From contig CAZWSX010000051.1 of assembly GCA_964636985.1 (NCBI GenBank), positions 1-28,297 on the forward strand: a DNA stretch of 28,297 nt, read 5' to 3'. The notes beneath the pieces are model-generated. The model searched no databases, was not told the origin of the DNA, and saw nothing but the letters and a program-made list of their open reading frames with translations. The number at the start of each line of letters is the position of its first letter. Within the stretch, counting starts at the first letter, position 1. Position numbers and translations under genes: made by a program. Of the stretch, positions 7,672 through 15,282 are shown in pieces. The DNA is from CAZWSX01 sp964636985 (GTDB taxonomy: Bacteria > Planctomycetota > Planctomycetia > Pirellulales > Pirellulaceae).

Positions 7672-8826
7672 CTACCGGCCCGCGGTCATCTTCGCCAGCA
7701 CGTTTTTCAAAACGTGCTCCGAGATCAGATGGTCGCGATGGCTGTCGTCGATGAAGATCGACCAGTTGCTCCCGTCGATCTTGTCAACAACACCAGCCAG
7801 CGGCTCGGCATACGTCTTGTAAACATCGCTGCTGAAGCAACACGAGTCATACAGGTTCAGCACCTGGATTTGCTTGCGTGGCCCGTCCTTTGCGGGTGAA
7901 ATACCACCCAAGGCGAATACTTCGAGCCACGATGCGATTCCGGTCGCCTTATCGAGCACGCCATCCTTGTCGGAATCCTCTTCGGCGAAGATCCCCGCGT
8001 ACTCCTGCTCCGCATCTCCTTTGCTGCCCGGACTGAACGGCCGTGCGTAAAGCGGCAGCGCGCCGGCGACGGGAATCGAGACATCGACCCGCGTATCGAC
8101 GGCCGCATAAAGATGGGTGGTCCAACCGCCGCCCGACAGGCCAATCATCAGCGTCTGCTCCGGCTTGGGATACTCAACCAGCATCTCGTTCAAGGCTTGT
8201 GTGATTGGTTCCAGGAAAAACCGCATGGCGCCGGCTTTCAAAGTCGGTTCGACCTTGGCGAATAACTCGTCGTGCCCACTGGTTCCCCGGCGCGTTACTT
8301 CGAAGTCCTTGCCTTCAATCACTCCATCGCGGTCTTTGTTCCAGCCGACCAGCGGCATTTGCACCACGGCGACGATAAAGCCTTCTTTCAACAGTTGATT
8401 GATCGAATCGCTTAGCCCGGCGACCAAATAGTTCTTCGGTCCTTCGGGCATGTGGCCGCCGTGGACAATCGACAACCGCGCTCCGTTGGGCGACGCCGCC
8501 TTTGGCTTGAGCAGAAAGACGTGCGCGTACCAGTCGAATCCCGACACGTTCACATCGAGCCGCGTTGCCGAGGTGAATAGCGCCTGGTCGATGCTGGCGA
8601 CTTCCGGCGAATCCTTAGGCACGTCGTGCCGCGTAGGCCTCGTCTTCGGCAATCCAGCAGGCCAGATGGCCTTGATCAGCTTCTCGCGCGTGGCCTCGGC
8701 TTCGGCAGAGCTCTTGAAGCGCACCAGGCCATCGATCTTGAAATCTTTGAGCTTCTCGTCCTCCGCCCCACAAATGCTGGTGAACACGACAACCAACAAA
8801 GCAGCGACAGCAAATCGATTCGACAT
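7672..8826 (-). CDS. Secreted alpha/beta hydrolase with EF-hand-like loops
   Basis: A 384-residue exported hydrolase. The first 20 or so residues, 'MSNRFAVAALLVVVFTSICG', form a Sec signal peptide. The alpha/beta hydrolase core has 'LSIVHGGH', nucleophile Ser231 in 'MIGLSGGG', a possible acid in 'NLYDSCC', and His363 or His366 in 'DDSHRDH'. Two calcium-loop-like segments are inserted: 'NKDRDGVIEGKD' (163-174), which fits all EF-hand loop ligand positions, and 'DSDKDGVLD' (284-292), which fits the first half. I chose the ATG at 8826 over a longer frame to 8877 because the signal peptide begins there. The gene lies 40 bp behind a secreted Gfo/Idh-like gene and is probably co-transcribed with it. 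The substrate is unknown; an esterase or peptidase acting on carbohydrate esters or peptides in the periplasm is possible. Confidence 0.82.
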   Translation of the reverse strand: MSNRFAVAALLVVVFTSICGAEDEKLKDFKIDGLVRFKSSAEAEATREKLIKAIWPAGLPKTRPTRHDVPKDSPEVASIDQALFTSATRLDVNVSGFDWYAHVFLLKPKAASPNGARLSIVHGGHMPEGPKNYLVAGLSDSINQLLKEGFIVAVVQMPLVGWNKDRDGVIEGKDFEVTRRGTSGHDELFAKVEPTLKAGAMRFFLEPITQALNEMLVEYPKPEQTLMIGLSGGGWTTHLYAAVDTRVDVSIPVAGALPLYARPFSPGSKGDAEQEYAGIFAEEDSDKDGVLDKATGIASWLEVFALGGISPAKDGPRKQIQVLNLYDSCCFSSDVYKTYAEPLAGVVDKIDGSNWSIFIDDSHRDHLISEHVLKNVLAKMTAGR

Positions 8827-8866
8827 GATTGAATTCCAGATTCCGTAGTACGGACAATCCTGTCCG

Positions 8867-9931
8867 TCATTTCCCATCCCAAAGATTCTTGAGCTTCACC
8901 GGCACACCACCACCGGCCTTGCTTTCCTCAGCCGCCTGGATGAGCGAGAAGATTTCAAGCGTCTCCGCCGGACTCACAGGAACGGGCCCGCCTTTGAAGA
9001 ACTTCGCAATCTCGATCGCGAGTCCTTCGTAGCCAACGTACTTATCCGTTGTCGGTACGACACCGTTTACCGGCACGCCGTGGCCGTAAATGCCGGCCGT
9101 CGACACCCCCTTATCACCAAACACGGTGGCGCTGTACTTGACGGCCCCTTCTTTGATCCCGCGATACGTTCCTACGCGGCCGTCTTTCCACAAGGCAGTG
9201 ATCGACTCGGTAGTCTTGGTCGACGTGCAAGTGACGCTCTCAACACCAGGGCCCATGATTGTGATTAGCGTTTCGATGCTGTGCAGCGGACGCGCGAACT
9301 GATCGGCGACAGGAGCATTGACGGTCCAGCCGCCGTAAACGTCGCAACCAATCACCTTGCCGACCTCGGGATGATCGCGCATGCCGCTGAAGCCTGCGTT
9401 GTAGCGATGCTGCGAACTGCTCCAGCAAGGCGTTTTGGTTTCCTCCGCCAACTTCAAAATCGCCGCCGCATCTTCGGGCGAGGAGGCCAGCGGCCGGCTG
9501 ATGAAAAGCCGCTTGCCGGCTTTAAGAACCTGTTTTGCTTGCGGAAGATGAAGCCGCCCGTCCATGCTGAAGATCATGATCCCGTCGCAACGTTTGAGGA
9601 GTTCGTCGACCGAGTCGACCATTTCAATCGGCGGCACGGCATCCTTGGGATCGGCTGGACTTTGATACATCTTCAACAGCTGGTCTTTCCACTGCGCAAC
9701 CAGCTTATCGCTCTCGGGATAGTCGTCGCTTCCGATCGGATAGGCGGCGACGACTCGAACCCCTTCGAACACGCCTTCCGCGTGGGGCTTGTTGAGAAAC
9801 TCGGTGTAAGCAACCGAACCGAAGTTATCGATACCCAGGATGCCGACCTTGATTGGTTCGGCGGCCGACGCCGCTAAGAAACAATTCGCCAGGAACGCGA
9901 CGACCAAACTGATGACGGCACTACGAATCAT
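8867..9931 (-). CDS. Secreted Gfo/Idh/MocA-like protein with altered active site
   Basis: A 354-residue protein with a Sec signal peptide (residues 1-24, ending near 'AASAAEP') and a Gfo/Idh/MocA-type Rossmann plus alpha/beta domain. The dinucleotide loop reads 'VGILGIDNFG' instead of G-x-G-x-x-G. The family's catalytic E-K-P is replaced by S145-R146-P147 in 'RLFISRPLASS'. This argues against ordinary NAD(P)-dependent sugar dehydrogenase activity, or for a changed mechanism. Planctomycetes encode many exported members of this superfamily, mostly of unknown role. The ATG at 9931 has a GTGAGG SD about 7 nt upstream. It is the first gene of a likely two-gene unit with the EF-hand hydrolase downstream. 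Fold assignment is firm; catalytic competence is doubtful. Confidence 0.82.
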   Translation of the reverse strand: MIRSAVISLVVAFLANCFLAASAAEPIKVGILGIDNFGSVAYTEFLNKPHAEGVFEGVRVVAAYPIGSDDYPESDKLVAQWKDQLLKMYQSPADPKDAVPPIEMVDSVDELLKRCDGIMIFSMDGRLHLPQAKQVLKAGKRLFISRPLASSPEDAAAILKLAEETKTPCWSSSQHRYNAGFSGMRDHPEVGKVIGCDVYGGWTVNAPVADQFARPLHSIETLITIMGPGVESVTCTSTKTTESITALWKDGRVGTYRGIKEGAVKYSATVFGDKGVSTAGIYGHGVPVNGVVPTTDKYVGYEGLAIEIAKFFKGGPVPVSPAETLEIFSLIQAAEESKAGGGVPVKLKNLWDGK

Positions 9932-10035
9932 GGATGAACCTCACCTGACGACGCGGGTTTCGTTGGCTGTGTTCCTACTGAGATCTGTCTCACTAAGAAT
10001 AGCTAATCTCAAACCGCCGGTCGCGGAGTTTCGCC

Positions 10036-11724
10036 CTAATTCTGCTGGTCCAAGTGCCCCGATTTTCCGATGGCGCGGAGCAGCCGCAGCCCAATCAAGA
10101 TACTGGTGATTGCGCCGGCCAATCCTAGCAGCGAGACGTCCTGGATGCCCCAGAAACCTTGTCCGGGAAACAACAAAGGCGAGACTTTGTTGGCCAGCAT
10201 CCACGACGAACCCAGAAACAGCGCGCTGGCCAGCATCCCCAGCACCAAGCGATTCACGCTGGGACCTAGGCCGCGGTGATCGAGGTGAACATCGAACCGC
10301 CCCGTTTGGATTTGCTCCAGAATCTCCGAGATCCGTCGCGGGAAAATCTCGGCCAGGCGCTCGTACTCGCCTGCCATCCGCTGGATCTTTCGCAGACGGC
10401 GCGTCGGCGAGAATTTCTTCAGCAGCATCTGCCTTTGGAAGGGCTGCATCAACTCGATCAAGCTGAACTTGGGCGAAAGAAGCTTACCCGTACCCTCCAG
10501 CGTCACCAGCGCTTTGATCAGCATGGCAACTTGCGACGGGAGCGAAATGCGATAGCGGCGGATGATTTCGGTGATGTCACTCAAGGCCCCACGAAGGTCG
10601 AATGCATCGAGCGACTGGCTACCGTAGTGTCCTACAAAATCGGCGATATCGGCTGACAGTGCCCCTTCGTCCAAGTTCGGTGGCGCGTGGCCGATCCGCT
10701 TGATCAGGTTGGTGAGCGCCGGGACGTCTTTGCCGACAATCGCGATCAGGATGTCTTCGATGTCCTCGCGAAGCTGCTCCTCGATTCGCCCCACCGTGCC
10801 GAAATCGAGCAAGCCAATCACGTTACCGGGCAGCGCCAGAATGTTGCCTGGGTGCGGGTCTGCATGGAAGAAGCCATGCGAGAAGATCATCTGCAAATAC
10901 AACTCGGCGCCCTTGCGGGCGATCTCCGCCAGGTCGATTCCCTCCGACTCTAGCTTTGCCGGATGGGCAATGCTGGTCCCCTCGATCAAGTCCATGGTCA
11001 GGACACGCGACGTGGAAACCTCGTGGTACGGTTTGGGAACCACTACCGTCGGGTCGTCCTTGAACATCGCGGCGAACTGTTCGAGGTTCCGTTCCTCGCG
11101 GCCGAAATCGAGTTCACGTCGCAGCATCCGGCCAAGTTCGGCCAGATTCGCCGACGGCCGATAATTGGCAAACTCCGGAAATTGCTCGGCGAGCATCGCC
11201 AGGCCGGCCAGCACTTCCAAATCTTCTTGAACCTTCCGCTCGATCGCCCCGTGCTGCACTTTGACGACCACGCGTTCGCCCGTCAGCAATGTCGCCAGGT
11301 GAACCTGGCCAATCGACGCCGAAGCGATGGGCGTATCGTGAAACGATGCGAACAGGTTTTCGATCTTCTCGCCTAGTTCCGCTTCGACGGTGGCGCGGAC
11401 CTGGTCCGGAGGATCGGCAGGAACGTCCGCCTGAAGTTGCGACAACTCGTTAGCCAGTTCCTTGCCGACAATGTCGGGGCGAGTGCTCAGCAGTTGCCCA
11501 AGCTTAATGAACGTGGGGCCAAGATCGGTCAGCGCCAGCCGAATGCGGGCTTCGCGGGTGAGTCGGGCGAGAATGTCGCCAGCGGGATTCTTGATGCGAT
11601 CCTTGATGAACTCGATCTGGAAGCCGCTCAACCAATCGGCCAACCCATAGCGGCTGAGAACGGTCAGGATCTCGGTCCACCGCCGTACATTGCGAAAAAT
11701 ATGGGGCAGCGTGGTGATGCGCAT
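10036..11724 (-). CDS. ABC1/UbiB-family atypical kinase-like protein
   Basis: A 562-residue membrane-anchored protein of the ABC1/ADCK/UbiB family, which supports quinone biosynthesis or lipid homeostasis through an atypical kinase/ATPase fold. Visible motifs are the family-specific 'FIKLGQLLSTRPDI' (K-x-G-Q at about 74-77), the Ala-rich nucleotide loop 'ASASIGQVH' (about 134-142) replacing the P-loop, the lysine in 'VVVKVQ' (about 155), 'HADPHPGN' (about 287-294) and 'LLDFG' (about 306-309). Two C-terminal transmembrane helices follow ('LVLGMLASALFLGSSWML' and 'LLGLAGAITSILIGLRLL'), as in UbiB. The ATG at 11724 is used; a TTG two codons earlier is equally possible and there is no clear SD. 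No quinone-biosynthesis genes are adjacent, so I do not assign ubiB. The DoxX-like gene lies 82 bp upstream on the same strand. Confidence 0.9.
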   Translation of the reverse strand: MRITTLPHIFRNVRRWTEILTVLSRYGLADWLSGFQIEFIKDRIKNPAGDILARLTREARIRLALTDLGPTFIKLGQLLSTRPDIVGKELANELSQLQADVPADPPDQVRATVEAELGEKIENLFASFHDTPIASASIGQVHLATLLTGERVVVKVQHGAIERKVQEDLEVLAGLAMLAEQFPEFANYRPSANLAELGRMLRRELDFGREERNLEQFAAMFKDDPTVVVPKPYHEVSTSRVLTMDLIEGTSIAHPAKLESEGIDLAEIARKGAELYLQMIFSHGFFHADPHPGNILALPGNVIGLLDFGTVGRIEEQLREDIEDILIAIVGKDVPALTNLIKRIGHAPPNLDEGALSADIADFVGHYGSQSLDAFDLRGALSDITEIIRRYRISLPSQVAMLIKALVTLEGTGKLLSPKFSLIELMQPFQRQMLLKKFSPTRRLRKIQRMAGEYERLAEIFPRRISEILEQIQTGRFDVHLDHRGLGPSVNRLVLGMLASALFLGSSWMLANKVSPLLFPGQGFWGIQDVSLLGLAGAITSILIGLRLLRAIGKSGHLDQQN

Positions 11725-11806
11725 GCGCAAACGGCAACGGCACGATGAAGCGAGGAGCGGACCGGCGCCGCTCCAACCATTCCACTATAGATGCCCGCGT
11801 TGGGAA

Positions 11807-12208
11807 TTACTTGCCAGGCGAACTTGCTGGTTCGATGCCCGCATAGGGAGCCCGCAAAATCCCTGGATACCGCAGGACCATCGCAATCCACAAGAGGACG
11901 CCAATGATCACTTGTGGGACACAATATTCCCCCATGAAAACGTGCGTCGCGCATGCGCCCCCCATATACGCGGTCAGTAGAGCCAGTCCGAAAATCGAAG
12001 TCTGCGGAATCAAAAACAAGATCCCGCACGCCAACTCGACACAACCGATGTTGAACAGGGTCGCTGGTGAAATGCTGATTTTCGCGTTCTCAGGTTGCGG
12101 CATCGTCATAACAAGCTTCGCGATACCGCCCGCTATGAAGAGAAACGCAAGCAGAACGGTCAAGATCCAGCCAACGACACCTTGAAAGGGAAACCACTGC
12201 TTGTTCAT
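11807..12208 (-). CDS. DoxX-like small membrane protein
   Basis: A 133-residue protein with four predicted transmembrane segments. The pattern 'LLAFLFIAGGIAKLV' in helix 1, followed by 'NIGCVELACGILFLIP' and a final 'GVLLWIAMVLRYPGI', is typical of the DoxX/DoxD superfamily, whose members are often redox- or quinone-associated. No catalytic residues can be defined. ATG at 12208, preceded by AAGG about 11 nt away on the coding strand. It is followed 82 bp later by the UbiB-family gene; a link through quinone chemistry is attractive but unproven. The gap holds a perfect 7-bp stem-loop (11754-11774) without a T-run. Confidence 0.8.
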   Translation of the reverse strand: MNKQWFPFQGVVGWILTVLLAFLFIAGGIAKLVMTMPQPENAKISISPATLFNIGCVELACGILFLIPQTSIFGLALLTAYMGGACATHVFMGEYCVPQVIIGVLLWIAMVLRYPGILRAPYAGIEPASSPGK

Positions 12209-12404
12209 GGGAGAAGACCTTAGTTGTGAGTTGGGAAGACCTTGGTGTTGCCGTATCGTAGCTCGAAGGCTACGTCGCTTGGATCAATGACGGCGAATGC
12301 TTGACCACTTCGCCGTAGAAAGCGACACTGTGAAGCGGCCTCTTTGGATGACCCCGCTTTGCGAATCGTTACTCATGCGATCGTCGCCTACGAAGGAATT
12401 TTGC

Positions 12405-13700
12405 ATGCATTTGGCTCAATGGAATCGCCGGTCGATGGTGGGAGTGTCGCTTAGCTTTTTGGCGACCAACGCGGCACTCGCCGGAAACTGGCCCCAGTGG
12501 CGAGGGGCAGCGCTCGATGGCATAAGCGGTGAGACCAACTTGCCGGCCGAGTTCGGACCAGGCAAGAACGAAGTTTGGAAACTTCCCCTCCCCGGAGCCG
12601 CTGGTTCGACGCCTGCCGTTTGGGGCGATAACATCTTTCTGACCACGGTCGACGGCGACAATCTGGAACTCTGGTGTGTCTCGGCCGAAGGCCAAAGGAA
12701 GTGGAAGCAGGTCGTATCCACCGGGAACAAGGACGTACGCGGTGACGAAGGAAACGCCGCCGCTCCCAGCCCTTGCACCGATGGAAAACACGTTTGGGCA
12801 AATTTCGCCAACGGCGCTTTGGCATGCTACGCGGCCGACGACGGGAAGGAAGTTTGGAAGCTCAATTTGCCCGAGCGCTATGGCAAATTCGAAATCGCCT
12901 TCGGCATGACGTCGACGCCAATTCTCGACGGCGATCGTCTCTATCTGCAACTGATTCACGGTGAAGGAGATCCTGAAACACGCGAGGCGATTGTGGTGTG
13001 CCTCGATGCGAAGACCGGCAACCAGATTTGGAAGCACGACCGAATCAGTGACGCTCAAAAAGAATGCGAGCACTCCTACGCTTCGCCAGTCATTTACCGC
13101 GATAGCCAGCGGGAATTCCTGATCACGCACGGCGCCGACTTCGTGATGGGGCACAGCCTTGACGACGGCCGCGAGTTGTGGCGGTGCGGCAATCTGAACA
13201 TCGGCAACTACAACCCGACGCTACGTTTTGTCGCGTCACCGGTGGCTGCGGGGGGGCGAATTGTCGTCCCGTCCGCCAAGGGCGGGCCGGTCCTTTGCCT
13301 GAAGCCGGACATCGAAGGCGACGTCACGGACAAACAGGACGCCTACATTTGGCAACGCAAACGGGATACGCCCGACGTCCCCTCGCCCATCGTTCACGAG
13401 GGACTGGTCTACCTCTGCCGGGAGAACGGCGTGGTCATTTGCGTGGACGCAGAAACGGGCGAAGAGCTTTACCAGAAGCGCGCTGTGAGCGATCGGTACC
13501 GCGCATCGCCTGTCGTTGCCGATGGAAAACTGTACGTGACCGCTCGTAAGGGAGTCGTTACCGTCTTTGAGCTCGGCAAGACGGGGACACAACTCGCCGT
13601 CAACAACTTGGACGAGGAGGTCTCGGCGTCGCCCGCCGTCGCCAACGGGCGGATCTACATCCGAACGTTCAAGAATCTCTATTCGTTCGGTAACAAGTAG
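12405..13700 (+). CDS. Secreted PQQ-binding-like beta-propeller protein
   Basis: A 431-residue exported protein. The signal peptide covers about residues 1-26 and is followed at once by 'NWPQWRG', the hallmark opening of planctomycete PQQ-like propellers. Repeated blades carry 'GSTPAVWGDNIFLTTVDG', 'CLDAKTGNQIW', 'SPIVHEGLVYLCRENG' and 'CVDAETGEELYQKR', the Trp-docking-like repeats of quinoprotein dehydrogenases and BamB. The catalytic residues of true alcohol dehydrogenases are not recognisable, so a binding, scaffold or unknown redox role is more likely. The ATG at 12405 is chosen for its AAGGAA SD about 7 nt upstream and the signal peptide; an earlier in-frame ATG at 12297 lacks both. It stands alone between the divergent DoxX gene and galT. 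Confidence 0.88.
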   Translation: MHLAQWNRRSMVGVSLSFLATNAALAGNWPQWRGAALDGISGETNLPAEFGPGKNEVWKLPLPGAAGSTPAVWGDNIFLTTVDGDNLELWCVSAEGQRKWKQVVSTGNKDVRGDEGNAAAPSPCTDGKHVWANFANGALACYAADDGKEVWKLNLPERYGKFEIAFGMTSTPILDGDRLYLQLIHGEGDPETREAIVVCLDAKTGNQIWKHDRISDAQKECEHSYASPVIYRDSQREFLITHGADFVMGHSLDDGRELWRCGNLNIGNYNPTLRFVASPVAAGGRIVVPSAKGGPVLCLKPDIEGDVTDKQDAYIWQRKRDTPDVPSPIVHEGLVYLCRENGVVICVDAETGEELYQKRAVSDRYRASPVVADGKLYVTARKGVVTVFELGKTGTQLAVNNLDEEVSASPAVANGRIYIRTFKNLYSFGNK

Positions 13701-13766
13701 AAACGTAGACCTGGCACGCGCGAGCGAACCTGCGATTCGCGGCAGCTAAAAAAATATTGGAAATTT

Positions 13767-13798
13767 CCTCCTTGCGCTGAGGGCGAGCAGGCTTTTTC
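13767..13798 (+). terminator. Possible rho-independent terminator of the PQQ gene
   Basis: A 9-bp stem (13767-13775 with 13783-13791, one mismatch and one G-U pair) with a 7-nt loop is followed by CTTTTTCTT. It lies 67 bp after the PQQ-gene stop. The stem is imperfect, so this is tentative. Confidence 0.4.
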
Positions 13799-13967
13799 TT
13801 GCGGGGTTTGGTCATCCCTAGAACGCCATCACAGTTGATAACTTCTCCAAAAGTTGCTGCGGACTCAGATCGCCACTGCTTCTTGAGCGACCAGTAGCCC
13901 CGGACACCCCCCGAAGTAGGATACTCAACTTGCGCATAACTGAGTTAAATTCCCGCTACGGAGGTAG

Positions 13968-14009
13968 ATGCGCGACACCGTTCGGGTGTTTTTCACCACG
14001 GATTGGTAG
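13968..14009 (+). CDS. Possible 13-codon leader peptide upstream of galT
   Basis: A perfect GGAGG (13960-13964) precedes an ATG by 3 nt. The frame encodes MRDTVRVFFTTDW and ends at TAG (14007-14009). The same frame then stays open into galT at 14058, while galT itself has no visible SD. It may be a translated leader, the relic of a longer N-terminus cut by a nonsense codon, or chance. The short SD spacing lowers confidence. Confidence 0.25.
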   Translation: MRDTVRVFFTTDW

Positions 14010-14057
14010 AAGGCTCCTCGTTTTCCGCGACAATCCGATCACCCGCTAGCGTGTCCT

Positions 14058-15098
14058 ATGCCTGCCTCTCTCGGGCTCAATGAGTACCGTCGCGATCCGT
14101 TTTCGGACGCCTGGGTCCTCATCTCGACCGACCGTGCGGCCCGCCCCGAGGAGTTCCGCCCCAAGCGGTTCGAACGTGTTCCCCAGCCTTGCCCGTTTTG
14201 CCGTGGGAACGAATCGTCGACGCCCCCGCAAATCAGTTGTTACCCAGCGGGTGCGACCGACGCCGATTGGCAAGTCCGCGTCGTGCCCAACAAGTTTCCC
14301 GCCGTCGTTTCGGGCGAATTCGCCGATTGGCAGGCAACCGACGACTCAGACGACGATTGCGAGCTCTTTTGCGGCTCCGTGGCGTACGGCGTCCACGATT
14401 TGATTGTGGAGTCGCCCGATCACATCGTCTCGTTCACCGACCTGTCGCCCCAGCAAGCGGAATTGCTGTTCGTGGCCTATCGCGATCGGATGGCAGCCTT
14501 GGCGACCGAGGGACGATGGTCGTACGTGCAGGCGTTTAAGAATGTCGGCCCGGCCGCTGGATCATCGGTCGAACACGCGCACAGCCAGATGGTCACGCTC
14601 CCGCAAGCTCCCCAGCGGGTGATCACCGAACTCGACAAGTCAGCCTCCTATTTCCGTCGCCACCGCCGATCGATCTTTAGCGACCTGATCGAGAAGGAAC
14701 TGCAGTTCGCCAAGGCAGCCCCCCAAGAGTCCCGCGTCGTCTGCGAAACTGATGACTTTCTCGTTTTATGCCCCTATGCGAGCCGCGTGCCCTACGAAAC
14801 GTGGGTGATTCCTAAGTTCCAAGGCAGCCGCTTCGACAAAGCGGAAGATGGGCAATTGGCGAAGCTAGCGAGGGTTATGCGCGACGTGATCGGTCGTATC
14901 GAACGTGCGCTCGACCAGCCCGCCTACAATTACGTGATACACACGGCACCGTTTGACACTCCCGCAGCAGACCATTATCACTGGCATATCGAGATTTTTC
15001 CGCGAATGACAACGCAAGCAGGCTTCGAGTTGGGGGCGGGACACTTCATCAATCCCGTTTCGCCCGAATCTGCGGCGCAGGAACTTCGCCAGGCATAG
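14058..15098 (+). CDS. galT: Galactose-1-phosphate uridylyltransferase (HIT superfamily)
   Basis: A 346-residue GalT-type nucleotidyltransferase, which exchanges UMP between UDP-glucose and galactose-1-phosphate (or a related sugar phosphate) in the Leloir pathway. 'LNEYRRDPFSDAWVLIS' is the family's opening. Cys45 and Cys48 in 'CPFC' are the zinc ligands. 'VEHAHSQMV' contains the H-x-H-x-Q active site, with His175 the expected nucleophile that becomes uridylylated. The second half has 'AADHYHWHIEIFPR', a second His cluster of the family. Some bacterial and archaeal members use other sugar-1-phosphates, so the exact substrate is open. ATG at 14058 without an SD; see the small upstream ORF. 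It is followed 184 bp later by a GH57 alpha-glucan enzyme on the same strand, suggesting glucan/hexose-phosphate metabolism. Confidence 0.9.
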   Translation: MPASLGLNEYRRDPFSDAWVLISTDRAARPEEFRPKRFERVPQPCPFCRGNESSTPPQISCYPAGATDADWQVRVVPNKFPAVVSGEFADWQATDDSDDDCELFCGSVAYGVHDLIVESPDHIVSFTDLSPQQAELLFVAYRDRMAALATEGRWSYVQAFKNVGPAAGSSVEHAHSQMVTLPQAPQRVITELDKSASYFRRHRRSIFSDLIEKELQFAKAAPQESRVVCETDDFLVLCPYASRVPYETWVIPKFQGSRFDKAEDGQLAKLARVMRDVIGRIERALDQPAYNYVIHTAPFDTPAADHYHWHIEIFPRMTTQAGFELGAGHFINPVSPESAAQELRQA

Positions 15099-15163
15099 TC
15101 TCGATTGCCCGCCGGTTGGTGGGTACCTCTCCTCCCCCTTTTATTCCTAGGCAAGCTTGGCCG

Positions 15164-15227
15164 AGTTTGCCGATATTACGCGTGAGAGACAGTTTGCCGA
15201 TTGTCTGCCACGCTAGCATCAGCGTGG
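15164..15227 (+). repeat. Direct repeat and hairpin ahead of the GH57 gene
   Basis: AGTTTGCCGAT occurs perfectly at 15164-15174 and 15191-15201 (27-bp spacing). It is followed by a perfect 7-bp hairpin (CCACGCT 15208-15214, AGCGTGG 15221-15227, 6-nt loop) about 56 bp before the GH57 start. There is no T-run, so it is not a terminator. It may be a leader element or one copy of a dispersed intergenic repeat. Confidence 0.4.
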
Positions 15228-15282
15228 TAGGGATCGACGGTCCCCCCGCCTGAGAACACCGAAGCACTTTCGCGGTAACCCC

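Larger units (their letters stand above)
13701..14057 (+). other. 357-bp gap between the PQQ gene and galT
   Basis: This stretch holds a possible terminator (13767-13798), a dyad ACTCA-N13-TGAGT (about 13923-13945) that could be an operator, and a 13-codon ORF with a strong SD (13968-14009). No convincing -35/-10 pair or structured RNA was recognised. Any galT promoter should lie in the second half. Confidence 0.4.

Noticed and set aside
11754..11774. Perfect 7-bp stem-loop between the DoxX-like and UbiB-family genes as a terminator
   Set aside because: No T-run follows on the minus strand; at most a leader structure.
13716..13732. TGGCACGCGCGAGCG as a sigma-54 promoter for galT
   Set aside because: The GC pair is one base short of the invariant GG-to-GC spacing, and it lies over 300 bp from galT with a likely terminator in between.
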